NCBI GenBank assembly: GCA_003151335.1 | Contig: PLXE01000105.1 | Span: 37,095 to 101,094, forward strand | Source of the DNA: Acidobacteriaceae bacterium | GTDB taxonomy: Bacteria; Acidobacteriota; Terriglobia; Terriglobales; Acidobacteriaceae | Direction: 5' to 3' | Length of the DNA: 64,000 nt | In this document: positions 42,904-52,350 of the stretch, in pieces | Numbering within the stretch: position 1 is the first letter of the stretch | How the letters are laid out: the number at the start of each line of letters is the position of its first letter | The notes under the pieces: model-generated | Database searches by the model: none | Told to the model about the DNA's origin: nothing | What the model saw: only the letters and a program-made list of their open reading frames with translations | Position numbers and translations under genes: made by a program

Positions 42904-43692
42904 CTAGCGCCGATAGTCGAACCAGAACTCGACGGCGACATAACGGCCCGCGTACTCCGGAGGCAGCGGGCCAAAGGTATCGATGCGTTGCAGCGCCCGC
43001 ATCGCTGACTGGTCCAGCGACGGAATGCCGCTGGACTGTTCCACGCGTACGTTTTCCGGCTGCCCCACGCGTGTGATCTCAAAATAAATGTAAACCCTCC
43101 GCGCGGTATCGATGTTGGGATCCACTTCATATTTCAGCCAATTTTCCGACACCTTGCGGCGCACTCCATCCACATACCAGCCGAAGCGGCTGCCGAAATC
43201 TCCGTTGCCTCCGGTAAAGCTGAGCCCGCCCTTCGCTCCGCCCGCCGCGAAAGACCCATAAGGGCCGCTGACCGGCCCGCCCTGACCAAACGGAACCCGG
43301 TTGTCTTCCACTTTCGCAATTTCTTTTGGCGGCGGTTTTTTTTGCGCGGACTCTCGTAGTCCCTTCTTTTTGGCCTCGGGCGCGGGAATCGGAATCGCCT
43401 TGGGCTCTTCTCTCGGAATTTCCTTCGGCGGCGTTTGCGTCAGCCCCTTGGATTCGTTGGCCAACACGTTTTCGCTCTGAGTCGGTGGCACAGGTAATGG
43501 GATGCTGCTCACCAGCGTAGCGCTCATTGCGCCACCGGTCCCACCCGTGCCGCCCCAATTCTCGCCCCGCGTGCTGGGGATCAGATAGCCGAACAAAGCC
43601 AAAGCGAACAGCGCGACATGCAGTGTCACCGAGCCGATCAAGGGAGCGCGAAGATTGCCTCCGGTCGGAAAGATGTCAACGTCGGCTGCCAT
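42904..43692 (-). CDS. TolA/TonB-family energy transducer
   Basis: A 262-residue protein. One N-terminal membrane helix (SVTLHVALFALALFGYLI), a Pro/Lys/Glu-rich periplasmic spacer (~75-145; PPKEIPREEPKAIPIPAP, AQKKPPPKEI) and a C-terminal TonB/TolA domain (YVDGVRRKVSENWLKYEV, VYIYFEITRVGQPENVRVEQSSG, ALQRIDTFGPLPPEY, VEFWFDYR). It should couple proton-motive force from TolQ-TolR to TolB-Pal. Its start overlaps the tolR stop by 17 bases. Position in the operon makes it TolA by role, though the C-terminal sequence reads like TonB. Confidence 0.9.
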   Translation of the reverse strand: MAADVDIFPTGGNLRAPLIGSVTLHVALFALALFGYLIPSTRGENWGGTGGTGGAMSATLVSSIPLPVPPTQSENVLANESKGLTQTPPKEIPREEPKAIPIPAPEAKKKGLRESAQKKPPPKEIAKVEDNRVPFGQGGPVSGPYGSFAAGGAKGGLSFTGGNGDFGSRFGWYVDGVRRKVSENWLKYEVDPNIDTARRVYIYFEITRVGQPENVRVEQSSGIPSLDQSAMRALQRIDTFGPLPPEYAGRYVAVEFWFDYRR

Positions 43693-44104
43693 TTTTCTCC
43701 AGCGGCTGGGTCACGATGCTCACATTGGTGATGCCCGACTGTTTCACGGCATCCATCACGGTTGCGAAGGCGCCAAAGGGCACGTTTTCGTCGGCGCGCA
43801 CGAAGATCGACTGGCCTTCGGGGTCGCGGATCTTCTGGTGCAACTGGGCGCCGATCTGATTAATGTTGATGGGCTCATTGTTGAGGAAGACGCGCTGCTG
43901 GCGGTCGATGGTGATCACCAGGCGTTCCTCGGTGATCTCCTTTACGGTCCGGGTATGAGGAATCGCGACCTCAATGCCTGACTGCAAAATCGGCGCGGTG
44001 ATCATGAAGATGATCAGCAACACCAGCACCACGTCCACCAGCGGAGTGACGTTGATGTCGGCCAGCGACGTCTGGGTGCGGCCTCGTGAATTGGTGAAAG
44101 CCAT
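43676..44104 (-). CDS. tolR: TolR/ExbD-family biopolymer transport protein
   Basis: A 142-residue protein. A short cytosolic start (TQTSLADINVTPLVDVVLVLLIIFMIT) has the ion-channel aspartate in the membrane helix (PLVDVVLVLLIIFM). The periplasmic domain (~45-142) has ITIDRQQRVFLNNEPIN and IFVRADENVPFGAFATVMDAVKQSGITNVSIVTQP, as in TolR/ExbD. It forms the proton channel with TolQ. Its ATG overlaps the tolQ stop as TAATG. Confidence 0.93.
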   Translation of the reverse strand: MAFTNSRGRTQTSLADINVTPLVDVVLVLLIIFMITAPILQSGIEVAIPHTRTVKEITEERLVITIDRQQRVFLNNEPININQIGAQLHQKIRDPEGQSIFVRADENVPFGAFATVMDAVKQSGITNVSIVTQPLEKNGSRR

Positions 44105-44814
44105 TACCGCCGCTCCACACTTTCGACCGCGCGCGCGCCCGTCTGTGCCCGCTCGACTTCGTTGATCAGTTCCAGGCCGAAATCGTCCATGCGCGCGCCG
44201 AACTCGCGAATGTGCTGGGTGAACATGTTGTAGGCGATCACTGCGGGAATGGCGGCGAACAAGCCGGCCGCGGTGGTGATCAGCGCTTCAGAAATGCCGG
44301 GCGCGACGGCGCGCAACGTGGCCCCGCCAGCCGTCCCGAGGCCGTGGAAGGCGTCGATGATGCCCCACACCGTGCCAAACAGGCCGATGAAGGGCGTGAC
44401 CGCTCCGGTGGTTGCCAGCCAGGGCAGGCGGCTCTCCAGGCGGCCCAGCTCTTCCGAGGCTGCAATCTGGGTGGCGCGCTGCAAAGCAATCATGCGAATG
44501 GGATACGGCGCCTGCTTGCGCAGTTCTTCATAGGCGCCGTCGAACACTGCGATCAGTGGGCTGGGCTTGAATTGCTCCGCGACGGCGGCCACGTCCTGCA
44601 GCCGCTCCGACTTGCGAAACGCGCGTATGAAGCGATTGCTCTGCACTCGCGCGCGCCGGAACAGACCCCACTTGGAGAAAATAATGGCCCACGATGCCAG
44701 GCTGAACACCAGCAGAATTAAGAGGACAGCTTTGGCGACGAGACCACTGGATTCGATAAGCCCGGAAATTTCACCGCCGATGGCCGAGGCAAACAAGAAA
44801 AAATGCACATTCAT
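44104..44814 (-). CDS. tolQ: TolQ/ExbB-family proton channel protein
   Basis: A 236-residue protein with three membrane helices (LVAKAVLLILLVFSLASWAIIF; LATTGAVTPFIGLFGTVWGIIDAF; EALITTAAGLFAAIPAVIAYNMF). The MotA/TolQ/ExbB domain has the usual GLFGTVWGIIDAFHGL and GISEALITTAAGLFAAIPAV. It conducts protons with TolR. It is the first gene of the tol-pal cluster; ATG 44814 is chosen over a TTG three codons earlier. Confidence 0.93.
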   Translation of the reverse strand: MNVHFFLFASAIGGEISGLIESSGLVAKAVLLILLVFSLASWAIIFSKWGLFRRARVQSNRFIRAFRKSERLQDVAAVAEQFKPSPLIAVFDGAYEELRKQAPYPIRMIALQRATQIAASEELGRLESRLPWLATTGAVTPFIGLFGTVWGIIDAFHGLGTAGGATLRAVAPGISEALITTAAGLFAAIPAVIAYNMFTQHIREFGARMDDFGLELINEVERAQTGARAVESVERR

Positions 44815-45207
44815 TGGACGCAACAGGCTCGACTTTCGCTATTCCGCATTATAAGCATTTGACGGGGCAGCAGCAGATTTGCGCGACGGGGTTCCTCGGT
44901 AGTTACGGAGCTATCAGCGTTATAGGAATGAAGATTAACCACGGAGACGGAGATCACGGAGAAAACTTGATAGAAATCAAGAACTCCGCGTCTCCGTGTC
45001 GGAGTCTGCCCTGAGCGAAGCCGAAGGGTGGTAAAGGATCTTCTACGGACCGACAAAAGGGCGCCCAAGCTGGCGCTTTATTTTTGACACGGCAGCCTGC
45101 CTTTCGAGTGGTACAATCTCGCCGAATTCCGGTTTGATCTGAGGCTGATTCGTCGCCTGCTTTCGCATGGCCGGCAGCCGTACTTCGTCTGAAGCAAAAG
45201 GAGACCC
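44815..45207. other. Divergent intergenic region with common intergenic repeat words
   Basis: A 393-base gap between tolQ (left) and the YIP1-like gene (right). It contains AACCACGGAGACGGAGATCA and, a little further, CTCCGCGTCTCCGTG, an inverted pair, plus CCTGAGCGAAGCCGAAGGG at 45010-45028. No coding gene is seen. Promoters for both flanking genes should be here. Confidence 0.5.
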
Positions 45208-45955
45208 ATGAGTTCTGCCAGTCCTGTCGCCCCCGTGGAGCAACCACCTCTTTCCCAGGCGGAGCGTGTCGTGGACACCTTCATCGCTCCCAGCAAGACG
45301 TTCTCCGACATCCGGCGCAGCGCGAGTTGGTGGGTGCCCGTGGATATTGTTGGCGATCGCCAGCGTGGCGATGGTGATGGTGGTGGACAAGAAACTCGGC
45401 ATGGAAAAAGTTGTCGAGAACCAAATGGCGCTGTCCCCAAAGCAGGCAGAGAAACTTGATCAGTTGTCTCCCGATCAGCGCGCGGCGCAGATACAGACCA
45501 TCGTCAAGGTCAATCGAGCGATTGGTTACGCGTATCCGGTGATCCTGTTGATCATCGTCGCCATCATGGCCGCTGTGTTATTGGGGACGTTCAACTTTGG
45601 CTTCGGTCAGCGCCTCACTTTTAACCAGTGCATGGCCATCAGCATGTACGCATCGCTGCCCGGAATCATCAAAGCGCTGATTGCCATACTGGCGATCAGC
45701 GTGGGAGGGGGTGAAGGCTTCACCTTCCAGAACCCGGTGGCCAGCAACTTGGGCGCCCTGGTTGACCCCAGTTCCCACTTCCTCTACTCCATAGCGACTT
45801 CGCTGGATGTGTTCACCATCTGGGTGATTGCGCTGACTGGGCTGGGCTACGCCAGCGTAACCAAGCTGAAGCAAGGAACCTGCATGGCCGTGGCCTTCGG
45901 CTGGTGGGCAGTGGTGGTGCTGGGAGGAGCGGGATTTGCGGCGTTGTTCGCCTGA
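45208..45955 (+). pseudogene. YIP1-family membrane protein gene with a +1 frame change
   Basis: Frame 1 from ATG 45208 (after AAAAGGAGACCC) reads SQAERVVDTFIAPSKTFSDI then SASWWVPV and loses coherence at about 45340. The next frame continues with WILLAIASVAMVMVVDKK, VVENQMALSPKQAEKLDQLS and four further membrane helices to 45955. Skipping one G at 45340 (GTGCCC-G-TGGATA) restores WWVPWILLAIA, as expected for the family, giving ~248 residues. Possible causes are a real mutation, a sequencing error or +1 frameshifting at the CCC-G site. YIP1-like proteins are poorly characterised membrane proteins. Confidence 0.8.
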
Positions 45956-46313
45956 GAATGTCCGCGAACTCGATTTGTGCATCGCTATGGCCCGCTGCGG
46001 GGCCAGTCGAGTTTGCACCGCGTCGTCGGGTTACCCAAATTGGCACTCGTCTCAATTGAGAGGCAGGTGCGTCGCAGAAGATGTCCCGAATTGGTATATA
46101 CTTCGGCTCTCAGTAATATTCCCGCTGCGGTTGGGCGGGTCGGGGCGCAATTCTTTTCATATGCCCCGAGGTGGTTACTTAGCGGAGCGAGCGAGTCGAG
46201 GCCTGCCCGACGCGTTTGGAACTGAGAGTGCATTACCGGCATCATTTTCTTCCTATATCCCCGGAGCACTTTCACCCACTGCAGACGCCTGGACCGCATG
46301 GTGGAGGTGTCGC
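45956..46313. other. Leader region upstream of the PIN-TRAM gene
   Basis: 358 bases without a recognised gene. The upstream extension of the PIN-TRAM frame has no family resemblance. A CTCAATTGAG palindrome is at 46051-46060, and TGGTATATACT at 46092-46102 resembles an extended -10 element. A long untranslated leader is possible. Confidence 0.4.
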
Positions 46314-47405
46314 TTGGACCTGGTATTCATACGGATCTTATTCGTTCTCATTACAGCAGTTGCAAGCTACGAACTGCACCCCCTGGGGTTGGATCGATGG
46401 CCGGCAGCGGGCGTTGGAATACTCGTCGGAATTGCCGTAGTTCTGTTTGAACTGCGCCTGCGACGCATCAGCCTGAAGCGGCTGATCGGCGCGGCCATCG
46501 GAAGCATCCTCGGAATCGCCGGCGCCTACCTTTTCAGCCTGGTCATTCGCAACAGCATTCACGAAGGTCCGACGCAAAGCTTTCTGCAGCTTTTTGTAAT
46601 GTTGATCATGGCCTATGTAGGCCTGGTGGTGGGCGCCGGCAAGGGCGACCTGCTCAATCTGGCGGCGTTGGGCGGCATTTTTGGAGGCGAGAAACCGTCC
46701 AAGCGGAGCCACAAGATCCTCGACACCAGTGTCATCATCGACGGCCGCATCGCCGACATCGCCGAAACCGGCTTCCTCGATGGGGTAATCGTCATTCCCC
46801 AGTTCGTGCTGCGCGAACTTCAGTTGGTGGCTGACTCGGCTGACTCCATGAAGCGCAACCGCGGCCGCCGCGGCCTCGACATCCTGCAGCGAATCCAGAA
46901 GATCGCGACTTTGCAGGTGCAGATTGTGGAAGACGACTTTCCCGCCGTGCGGGAAGTGGACCTGAAGCTGATCGAACTGGCCAAGGTGTACGAAAGCAAG
47001 ATCGTCACCAACGATTTCAACCTCAACAAAGTCGCCCAGCTGCAAGGGGTCGCGGTGCTGAACATCAACGAGCTGGCGAACTCGTTAAAACCCATTGTCC
47101 TGCCCGGCGAGATCATGAAGGTCTTCATCCTGAAGGAAGGCAAAGAGTACAACCAGGGCGTGGCCTATCTGGACGACGGAACCATGGTGGTGGTGGACAA
47201 CGCCCGCAAGATGATCGGCAGGAACATCGATATCTCGGTGACGTCCGTGCTTCAGACCACCGCTGGGAAGATGATTTTCGGCAAGTTCGACGAGCGCAGC
47301 GTGAGCGCGCCGGCGCGTCCCATCGAGCCCCGACCGGACCTTCGGAAGGTGGTGCCTGCGCCTGTCCCGGCGGTAGCGGTTCCGGAAGTGCACAAGCCGG
47401 AGTAA
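46314..47405 (+). CDS. PIN-TRAM domain membrane protein (YacL-like)
   Basis: A 363-residue protein. Four N-terminal hydrophobic segments (VFIRILFVLITAVASYEL, AAGVGILVGIAVVLFEL, IGAAIGSILGIAGAYLFSLVI, FLQLFVMLIMAYVGLVVGAG). The PIN nuclease domain (~140-255) has ILDTSVIIDGRIADI, PQFVLRELQ, GRRGLDIL and IVTNDFNLNKVA, supplying the acidic metal ligands. The TRAM domain (~265-330) has LPGEIMKVFILKEGKEYNQGVAYL and VTSVLQTTAGKMIFGKF. YacL-type proteins are predicted membrane-anchored RNases. The start is taken as TTG 46314 because GGAGG lies six bases upstream and the membrane segment begins there; longer forms upstream lack support. Confidence 0.9.
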   Translation: MDLVFIRILFVLITAVASYELHPLGLDRWPAAGVGILVGIAVVLFELRLRRISLKRLIGAAIGSILGIAGAYLFSLVIRNSIHEGPTQSFLQLFVMLIMAYVGLVVGAGKGDLLNLAALGGIFGGEKPSKRSHKILDTSVIIDGRIADIAETGFLDGVIVIPQFVLRELQLVADSADSMKRNRGRRGLDILQRIQKIATLQVQIVEDDFPAVREVDLKLIELAKVYESKIVTNDFNLNKVAQLQGVAVLNINELANSLKPIVLPGEIMKVFILKEGKEYNQGVAYLDDGTMVVVDNARKMIGRNIDISVTSVLQTTAGKMIFGKFDERSVSAPARPIEPRPDLRKVVPAPVPAVAVPEVHKPE

Positions 47406-47910
47406 TCCTTTAGGGCGGATCTGTACGACAAAGACGAGCGACAGTTGGGGTGTGTTCGGCTCAGTAATCCGAACAGCATGTTCCCAAGACCATCTTGGGC
47501 GAGCCTGTCCGTATTCTTGATTTCCCAAAACAGGAAACGTACGCTAGATGGCCTACGAGACCGCTGGCAAGCCGAAGCTCACAGGATGCCCCCCTTTGGG
47601 CCATCCAATGGGTCTCGCGTCGATCCTAGGGCCTCCTAGGGAAACAATAGCACTTTTAGGAGTAGCGTCTGCCCGAAAGTTGTGCATATTGGGTGAATGA
47701 TATAGCACCTGCATGCTATCTAGCTGCGTCTGCTCCATGCAATGGCCGCTAAAGCGTTGCGCCTTGAGCGTTCCTAGCCGTTGGCCAAACACAACTCCTG
47801 TGACGGCTTTGGCTCCTCCTACTCGAACGATCTAGCCGGTGCGCCCGATCGCCTCCAATTTCCGCCTCTTGTCCAGCTCGTTCCTACGAGTAGTCTCTGG
47901 GTGGCGTTTT
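47406..47910. other. Intergenic region without a recognised gene
   Basis: About 505 bases. Short open frames on both strands lack ribosome sites and domains. A palindromic CCTAGGGCCTCCTAGGG is near 47626-47642. The right end leads into the antitoxin promoter and operator. Confidence 0.4.
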
Positions 47911-47930
47911 ATGTACACATGGATGTACAC
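47911..47930 (+). promoter_or_regulatory. Direct repeat of ATGTACAC, candidate antitoxin operator
   Basis: ATGTACAC at 47911-47918 and 47923-47930, a 12-base step, each containing the palindrome TGTACA. It ends 20 bases before the antitoxin start. Phd/YefM antitoxins commonly bind such repeats to repress their own operon. Confidence 0.45.
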
Positions 47931-47950
47931 TTATGTCCAAGGAGGATTGC

Positions 47951-48217
47951 ATGGTTGCACTCAAAGTGGGCGTCCGTGAGTTCCGGGAGCGGATTGCCAG
48001 TTTCTTGGAGTCGGATACGCCTGTCGCCGTCACTCGGCGTGGCGAGACCCTCGGTGTCTATGTCCCAACCCGGCGGAGACAACGCAAGACAGCCGAGCTT
48101 TCTGAACTCAAGGCCGCCGCAGATCGGCTTTCCGAGGCACTGTCGGATGTCGATGAGGAAGAGCTCGTAACCGAATTCAAACAGACGCGTCGGCGTGGGA
48201 AAGGCGCGACGCGTTGA
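47951..48217 (+). CDS. Phd/YefM-type antitoxin, toxin partner lost
   Basis: An 88-residue protein. The N-terminal domain MVALKVGVREFRERIASFLESDTPVAVTRRGETLGVYVP follows the Phd/YefM DNA-binding fold; the C-terminal half is helical and charged (LSELKAAADRLSEALSDVDEEELVTEFK), as in toxin-binding tails. AAGGAGG precedes ATG 47951; an in-frame ATG at 47933 sits before the ribosome site and is rejected. The expected toxin start (ATGATCGTTCTTGATGCC, encoding MIVLDA) follows at 48221 but is cut off, leaving an orphan antitoxin. Confidence 0.8.
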   Translation: MVALKVGVREFRERIASFLESDTPVAVTRRGETLGVYVPTRRRQRKTAELSELKAAADRLSEALSDVDEEELVTEFKQTRRRGKGATR

Positions 48218-48220
48218 GAT

Positions 48221-48238
48221 GATCGTTCTTGATGCCGG
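48221..48238 (+). pseudogene. Truncated 5' end of a PIN/VapC-like toxin gene
   Basis: Six codons, MIVLDA, begin three bases after the antitoxin stop, as VapC-type PIN toxins commonly begin (MIVLDAS). The next codons enter a CCCACCCTTTTCGCCCTG palindromic repeat and no PIN sequence follows before the mdh gene. It appears to be a toxin remnant truncated by insertion or deletion. Confidence 0.5.
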
Positions 48239-48240
48239 GT

Positions 48241-48279
48241 GCCCCACCCTTTTCGCCCTGTGTTGGCGACAGGGTGGGA
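48241..48279. repeat. CCCACCCT...AGGGTGGG inverted repeat
   Basis: CCCACCCTTTTCGCCCTGTG is followed by TTGGCGACAGGGTGGG, with arms CCACCCT and AGGGTGG about 20 bases apart. It lies at the point where the toxin gene ends and just past the mdh stop; no T-tract is seen. Confidence 0.5.
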
Positions 48280-48298
48280 CGACATATCCCGTAGGAAC

Positions 48299-49225
48299 CT
48301 ACACCCCGATGACGCCCACCAACTCCTTCACCGAGTCGGCGCTCTTTTGCAGGGCGGCCTGCTCTTCCGGGGTCAGTTTGATCTCGATGATCTTCTCGAT
48401 GCCGTCCGAGCCCAGCTTGCAGGGCACGCCGACGAACAGCCCCTTGATGCCGTACTCGCCTTCCAGATAGGCGGCGCAAGGGACGATTTTCTTCTTGTCC
48501 TTGAGGATGGACTCGACCATTTCTGCGACCGCGGCCGACGGCGCGTAGTAGGCGCTGCCGGTCTTGAGATACTTCACGATCTCGGCGCCGCCGTCGCGGG
48601 TGCGCTTTACCAGGCGCTCGATGGTGGCCGCGTCCATCAATTCGGTGATGGGAATGCCGGCCACAGTCGAGTAGCGCGGCAGCGGGACCATGGTGTCGCC
48701 GTGACCGCCGAGCACGAAGGCGGTGACGTTCTCGACGGAGACGTCCAGTTCCCGGGCGATGAAAGCGCGGAAGCGTGCCGAATCCAGAATGCCGGCCATG
48801 CCGATCACGCGATTGCGCGAAAAGCCGCTCTGCTTGTAAGCCGCCTGCGCCATGGCGTCGAGCGGGTTGGAGACGATGATCAGGATGCAATTAGGCGAGT
48901 ACTGCACCACCTTGCCCACCACATCGCTCATGATCTTGAAATTGGTGTTGAGCAGATCGTCGCGGCTCATGCCAGGCTTGCGCGGAATGCCCGCCGTGAT
49001 GACCACGATGTCGGAGTTGGCGGTGTCGGCGTAATCGTTGGTGCCGACCACGAACGAATCGCGCTTTTCAATGGGCATGGCCTGCAGCAGGTCGAGACCT
49101 TTGCCCTGCGGCACGCCTTCGATGATGTCAATCAGTACGACGTCGGCCAGTTCCTTCGACGCCAGCCAGTGCGCCGCGGTGGCGCCCACATTTCCAGAAC
49201 CAACTACGGTTACTTTTTTACGCAT
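48299..49225 (-). CDS. mdh: Malate dehydrogenase
   Basis: A 308-residue LDH-like malate dehydrogenase. The NAD-binding [17 protein letters not shown] leads the fold, with the acidic [16 protein letters not shown] after beta-2 favouring NAD. Substrate arginines are in [15 protein letters not shown], and the catalytic pair comprises Asp in [12 protein letters not shown] and His in [14 protein letters not shown]. It interconverts malate and oxaloacetate. GAGG precedes ATG 49225. The gene is in the same region and orientation as icd but separated by two other genes. Confidence 0.94.
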   Translation of the reverse strand: MRKKVTVVGSGNVGATAAHWLASKELADVVLIDIIEGVPQGKGLDLLQAMPIEKRDSFVVGTNDYADTANSDIVVITAGIPRKPGMSRDDLLNTNFKIMSDVVGKVVQYSPNCILIIVSNPLDAMAQAAYKQSGFSRNRVIGMAGILDSARFRAFIARELDVSVENVTAFVLGGHGDTMVPLPRYSTVAGIPITELMDAATIERLVKRTRDGGAEIVKYLKTGSAYYAPSAAVAEMVESILKDKKKIVPCAAYLEGEYGIKGLFVGVPCKLGSDGIEKIIEIKLTPEEQAALQKSADSVKELVGVIGV

Positions 49226-49303
49226 GATGCCTCACAGTTTGGGATGAAATGCTACAGCACAAATAATCTTAGAATCCTCAGGGAATGACCGACGAACCGA
49301 ACC

Positions 49304-50344
49304 TTAGGGCGCTGAAACCGCAGCAGCCTTCGTTGCTCCGGCTTTTACGACCGCAGCCCATTTGCGCAACTTGTCAGCAAGCAATTTCGCTTGGTCCACG
49401 TTTTGTAGGCGAACAATCATATCGGTGGCACCGGCCTCGTAAGCGCCATGGGAGTTCTTCAGGCAGTCCCGAATTTCCGACTCTGGTATTCCAGAAAGTT
49501 CAGCAATCGTTTTGGGTGGAATCCAGACATGCAGTTCGCCAGTAGGTGCCCTGTCTCGTCCCCCTGATACGTTCACTCCGAAGAACATTCTTCCTTGCAT
49601 CCAGTACCGAAACGAGCCTTTGAAGGTTCCCCATGGGACTTCTTCGAGATCCGGTGACACCGTACGGCAGACTTCAACAAGCTGTAAGACCTTGCGGTCA
49701 CTTGCCATCGCTAGCAGCTTGGGCACCGTAAACTCATCAGCCCAGCTGCGCACTGCCGGTTGGCCTGGACGATCCTGAACAAGAACGGTTCGAACTAGAA
49801 TCTTTTGCCCACTACTTGTCTTAGCATAGCGAAAAAAGATGGCGTTAATATCAACACCGTGACGGTCGGCTAGGTAATCAATGATTCTTTCCGCAGAACT
49901 GTCAAGTCGCGGAGCTACGAGCAGAATGCGATGATTCTGAGGTGCGAGAGACTGAAGTTCAGAACCAAAGTGATCGAGGAAGGCGTCTTCAATCGGCTTA
50001 CCCAAGCTCTCCTGTGCTAGGCTGCGGATTTCTGCTTCTGAGGTCGCATCCAGCCAAGATGCATAGTCTAGTGCCTGTGCTACCGCCTCACGGCTTGTCA
50101 GACTCCTTTTGAACTCGATGACGGCGAGCCTTCCATTCTCGTCGATACAGATCAGGTCCAAAATCCCTACTTGTGGAACCTCGTGCTGCCGTTTTATGGC
50201 CAACAACTTCCCGCCGAGAAGAGACGGATTATTCGTGACCCAGGTTTCGAGGTCTTTTTCGAGGTTTTCGGAGGCAAGGTCATCACTTTCGATCTCTTGA
50301 AGGCTCTCATTGATGACTTCCCAGACCTTAATCTCAGTTGCCAT
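49304..50344 (-). CDS. PD-(D/E)XK nuclease domain protein (NucS/DUF91-like)
   Basis: A 346-residue protein. The nuclease core is at ~25-90: DLETWVTNNPSLLGGKLLAI, then GILDLICIDENGRLAVIEFKR with Asp63, Glu77 and Lys79, which form the catalytic PD-(D/E)XK triad. This resembles the NucS/DUF91 endonuclease group. The middle (~125-190) reads like a second alpha/beta region (HRILLVAPRLDSSAERIIDYLADRHGVDINAIFF). The C-terminal half is unassigned; ELHVWIPPKTIAELSGIP may be a beta domain. The partners of NucS are not present. The gene could act in repair or defence. Confidence 0.8.
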   Translation of the reverse strand: MATEIKVWEVINESLQEIESDDLASENLEKDLETWVTNNPSLLGGKLLAIKRQHEVPQVGILDLICIDENGRLAVIEFKRSLTSREAVAQALDYASWLDATSEAEIRSLAQESLGKPIEDAFLDHFGSELQSLAPQNHRILLVAPRLDSSAERIIDYLADRHGVDINAIFFRYAKTSSGQKILVRTVLVQDRPGQPAVRSWADEFTVPKLLAMASDRKVLQLVEVCRTVSPDLEEVPWGTFKGSFRYWMQGRMFFGVNVSGGRDRAPTGELHVWIPPKTIAELSGIPESEIRDCLKNSHGAYEAGATDMIVRLQNVDQAKLLADKLRKWAAVVKAGATKAAAVSAP

Positions 50345-50454
50345 AGGTGCTCCAAGCTGCGGTAAAACGCGTTTTTGGAATGAACCCTCTCTCGGCTGGA
50401 GAGCCTGCCACGCTCTCCCTCGCTCTGAAGGTCAAGAGCAAACATCGGAAGCGG

Positions 50455-50667
50455 TTACGCCGATGCAGTTTCCAATGCGACGCGTAGAGATTCTGAATCC
50501 GGAACCGAGAAATTGAGTTTTTCGAAGCCGATGACCCGACCTGCCCGGTCCTTCATGAGCACGACCTCCTCACCGGTCTCCTCGCAGACGTATTCCTGCG
50601 AGGGATCTGCGAACCAGATAGTGAGCGTTTGCCCTTTGGGATCGTGAAAAACCTTCACTTCGGCCAT
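50455..50667 (-). CDS. DUF2283 family protein
   Basis: About 70 residues: MAEVKVFHDPKGQTLTIWF then CEETGEEVVLMKDRAGRVIG and FEKLNFSVPD, the beta-rich DUF2283 pattern. Such proteins are sometimes the antitoxin-like partner of DUF4258 toxins, but no such gene is adjacent. The gene begins 21 bases after the icd stop, in the same direction. Confidence 0.7.
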   Translation of the reverse strand: MAEVKVFHDPKGQTLTIWFADPSQEYVCEETGEEVVLMKDRAGRVIGFEKLNFSVPDSESLRVALETASA

Positions 50668-50687
50668 ATACCGCTCAAAAGTTTGCA

Positions 50688-52115
50688 CTACTTCGTTACC
50701 AACTCCGCCACCGGCGCCATGTTCTGGATCATGTAGCTGGCGAATTCGCTCGTCCTGACCTTGGTGGCGCCCTCCAGCATGCGCTCGAAGTCGTAAGTGA
50801 CCCTCTTCTGCAGGATGGTGCGCTCCAGCGAACCCTCGATCAGGCGGGCCGCCTCGTGCCAGCCCATGAAGTCGAACATCATCACGCCCGACAACATGAC
50901 TGAGCCGGGATTGATTACGTCTTTATCGGCGTACTTGGGAGCGGTGCCGTGCGTGGCTTCGAAGATGGCGTGCTGGTCTCCGATGTTGGCGCCCGGCGCA
51001 ATGCCGAGTCCCCCGACCTGGGCGGCAGCAGCATCGGAAATGTAGTCGCCGTTCAAGTTGGGCGTTGCCAGCACTGCGTACTCGTCGGGGCGGGTCACGA
51101 TCTGCTGGAAGATGCTGTCGGCGATGCGATCGTTGACCATCAGCTTCGTCTTCCACGCACCCTTACCGTGGGTGGCGTAGATGCGGTCGATCACGCCCTT
51201 CACTTCCTTGTAGAGCGCTTCGCGGAAGTCCGGCTGCGCAAATTCCAAGCCGGGCTCGACCATCTTGGCGTTGTCTTCGATGGACAATCCCGGATTCTTG
51301 TCGAGGTTGCCAATGATCCAGCTTTCGCGCTCAGTGATGACCTGGTCGCGGAACTCCTGGGTGGCCAGCTCGTAGCCCCACTCGCGGAACGCGCCTTCGG
51401 TGAACTTCTGGATGTTGCCCTTGTGCACGATGGTCACCGACTTGAGATGATTGGTCAGCGCGTACTGGATGGCCATGCGCACCAGGCGCTTGGTGCCGGT
51501 GATGGAGATGGGCTTGATACCGATGCCGGAGTCCTCGCGCACATGCTTCTTCGTGCCCGCCAGCATCTTATTGTTGATGAAGTCGATCAGTTCCTTGGCC
51601 TGCGGCGTTCCTTCTTTCCACTCGATGCCCGCGTACACGTCTTCCGTGTTCTCGCGATAGATGATGATGTTCATGCGCTCGGGATGCTTTACCGGCGAAG
51701 GAATGCCTTGGTAATACTTAACCGGGCGAACGCAGGCATAGAGATCGAGGAGCTGGCGCAAAGCGACGTTCAGCGAACGGATGCCCCCGCCAATCGGGGT
51801 GGTCAACGGACCCTTGATGCCGATGCGCAACTCGCGAAAGGCAGCGACCGTGTCATCGGGCAACCAGGTCTTGAAGCGGTCCATGGCCTTTTCGCCGGCG
51901 AAGACTTCGTACCAGGCGATCCGGCGCTTACCGTTATAGGCAATTTCAACTGCCGCATCGAATACCCGGACCGACGCTTTCCAGATATCACGGCCGGTGC
52001 CGTCGCCTTCGATGAAAGGAATGATGGGATGGTCTGGGATAACAAGCTTACCGTTTGCGTAAGTGATCTTGGTCCCGCTGGAGGGCAAAGGTATTTCATT
52101 ATAAGAAGCCGCCAC
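50688..52115 (-). CDS. icd: NADP-dependent isocitrate dehydrogenase
   Basis: A 475-residue enzyme of the bacterial homodimeric type. The substrate-binding loop is [20 protein letters not shown] (Ser and Asn as in E. coli Icd), with [34 protein letters not shown] and [18 protein letters not shown]. The Lys-Tyr after GTAP marks NADP preference. Icd decarboxylates isocitrate to 2-oxoglutarate. It starts at GTG 52115, preceded by GAGGTG. It is longer than E. coli Icd (416), mostly at the C-terminus and within loops. It is a paralog of the family member at 526-1752. Confidence 0.95.
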   Translation of the reverse strand: MAASYNEIPLPSSGTKITYANGKLVIPDHPIIPFIEGDGTGRDIWKASVRVFDAAVEIAYNGKRRIAWYEVFAGEKAMDRFKTWLPDDTVAAFRELRIGIKGPLTTPIGGGIRSLNVALRQLLDLYACVRPVKYYQGIPSPVKHPERMNIIIYRENTEDVYAGIEWKEGTPQAKELIDFINNKMLAGTKKHVREDSGIGIKPISITGTKRLVRMAIQYALTNHLKSVTIVHKGNIQKFTEGAFREWGYELATQEFRDQVITERESWIIGNLDKNPGLSIEDNAKMVEPGLEFAQPDFREALYKEVKGVIDRIYATHGKGAWKTKLMVNDRIADSIFQQIVTRPDEYAVLATPNLNGDYISDAAAAQVGGLGIAPGANIGDQHAIFEATHGTAPKYADKDVINPGSVMLSGVMMFDFMGWHEAARLIEGSLERTILQKRVTYDFERMLEGATKVRTSEFASYMIQNMAPVAELVTK

Positions 52116-52350
52116 AAGGCACCTCGAGGAGTATGAGTATGAATTGACCCTAAGCTGTAAACAGCCAGGCGTCGGGGACCAGGAGTCACTAGCAGAATCA
52201 GCAGCACGCCGAAAACCGAGTCATGGGCACGAAAACGACTTGCGGCCCGCACTCTCGCCATCCACCGCGTCCCGATCAGAAAGGCTTGCCGGGTCCTCCC
52301 GAACCTTCTACGGTACCACCGCAGGCCAACTGCTTCAATGAAATCCCAGA

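Noticed and set aside
47406..47910. Short frames suggesting a small gene between PIN-TRAM and antitoxin
   Set aside because: None has a ribosome site, conserved domain or coherent composition.
48241..48279. Inverted repeat as an mdh terminator
   Set aside because: The arms pair well, but no T-tract follows on the minus strand; it is listed as a repeat only.
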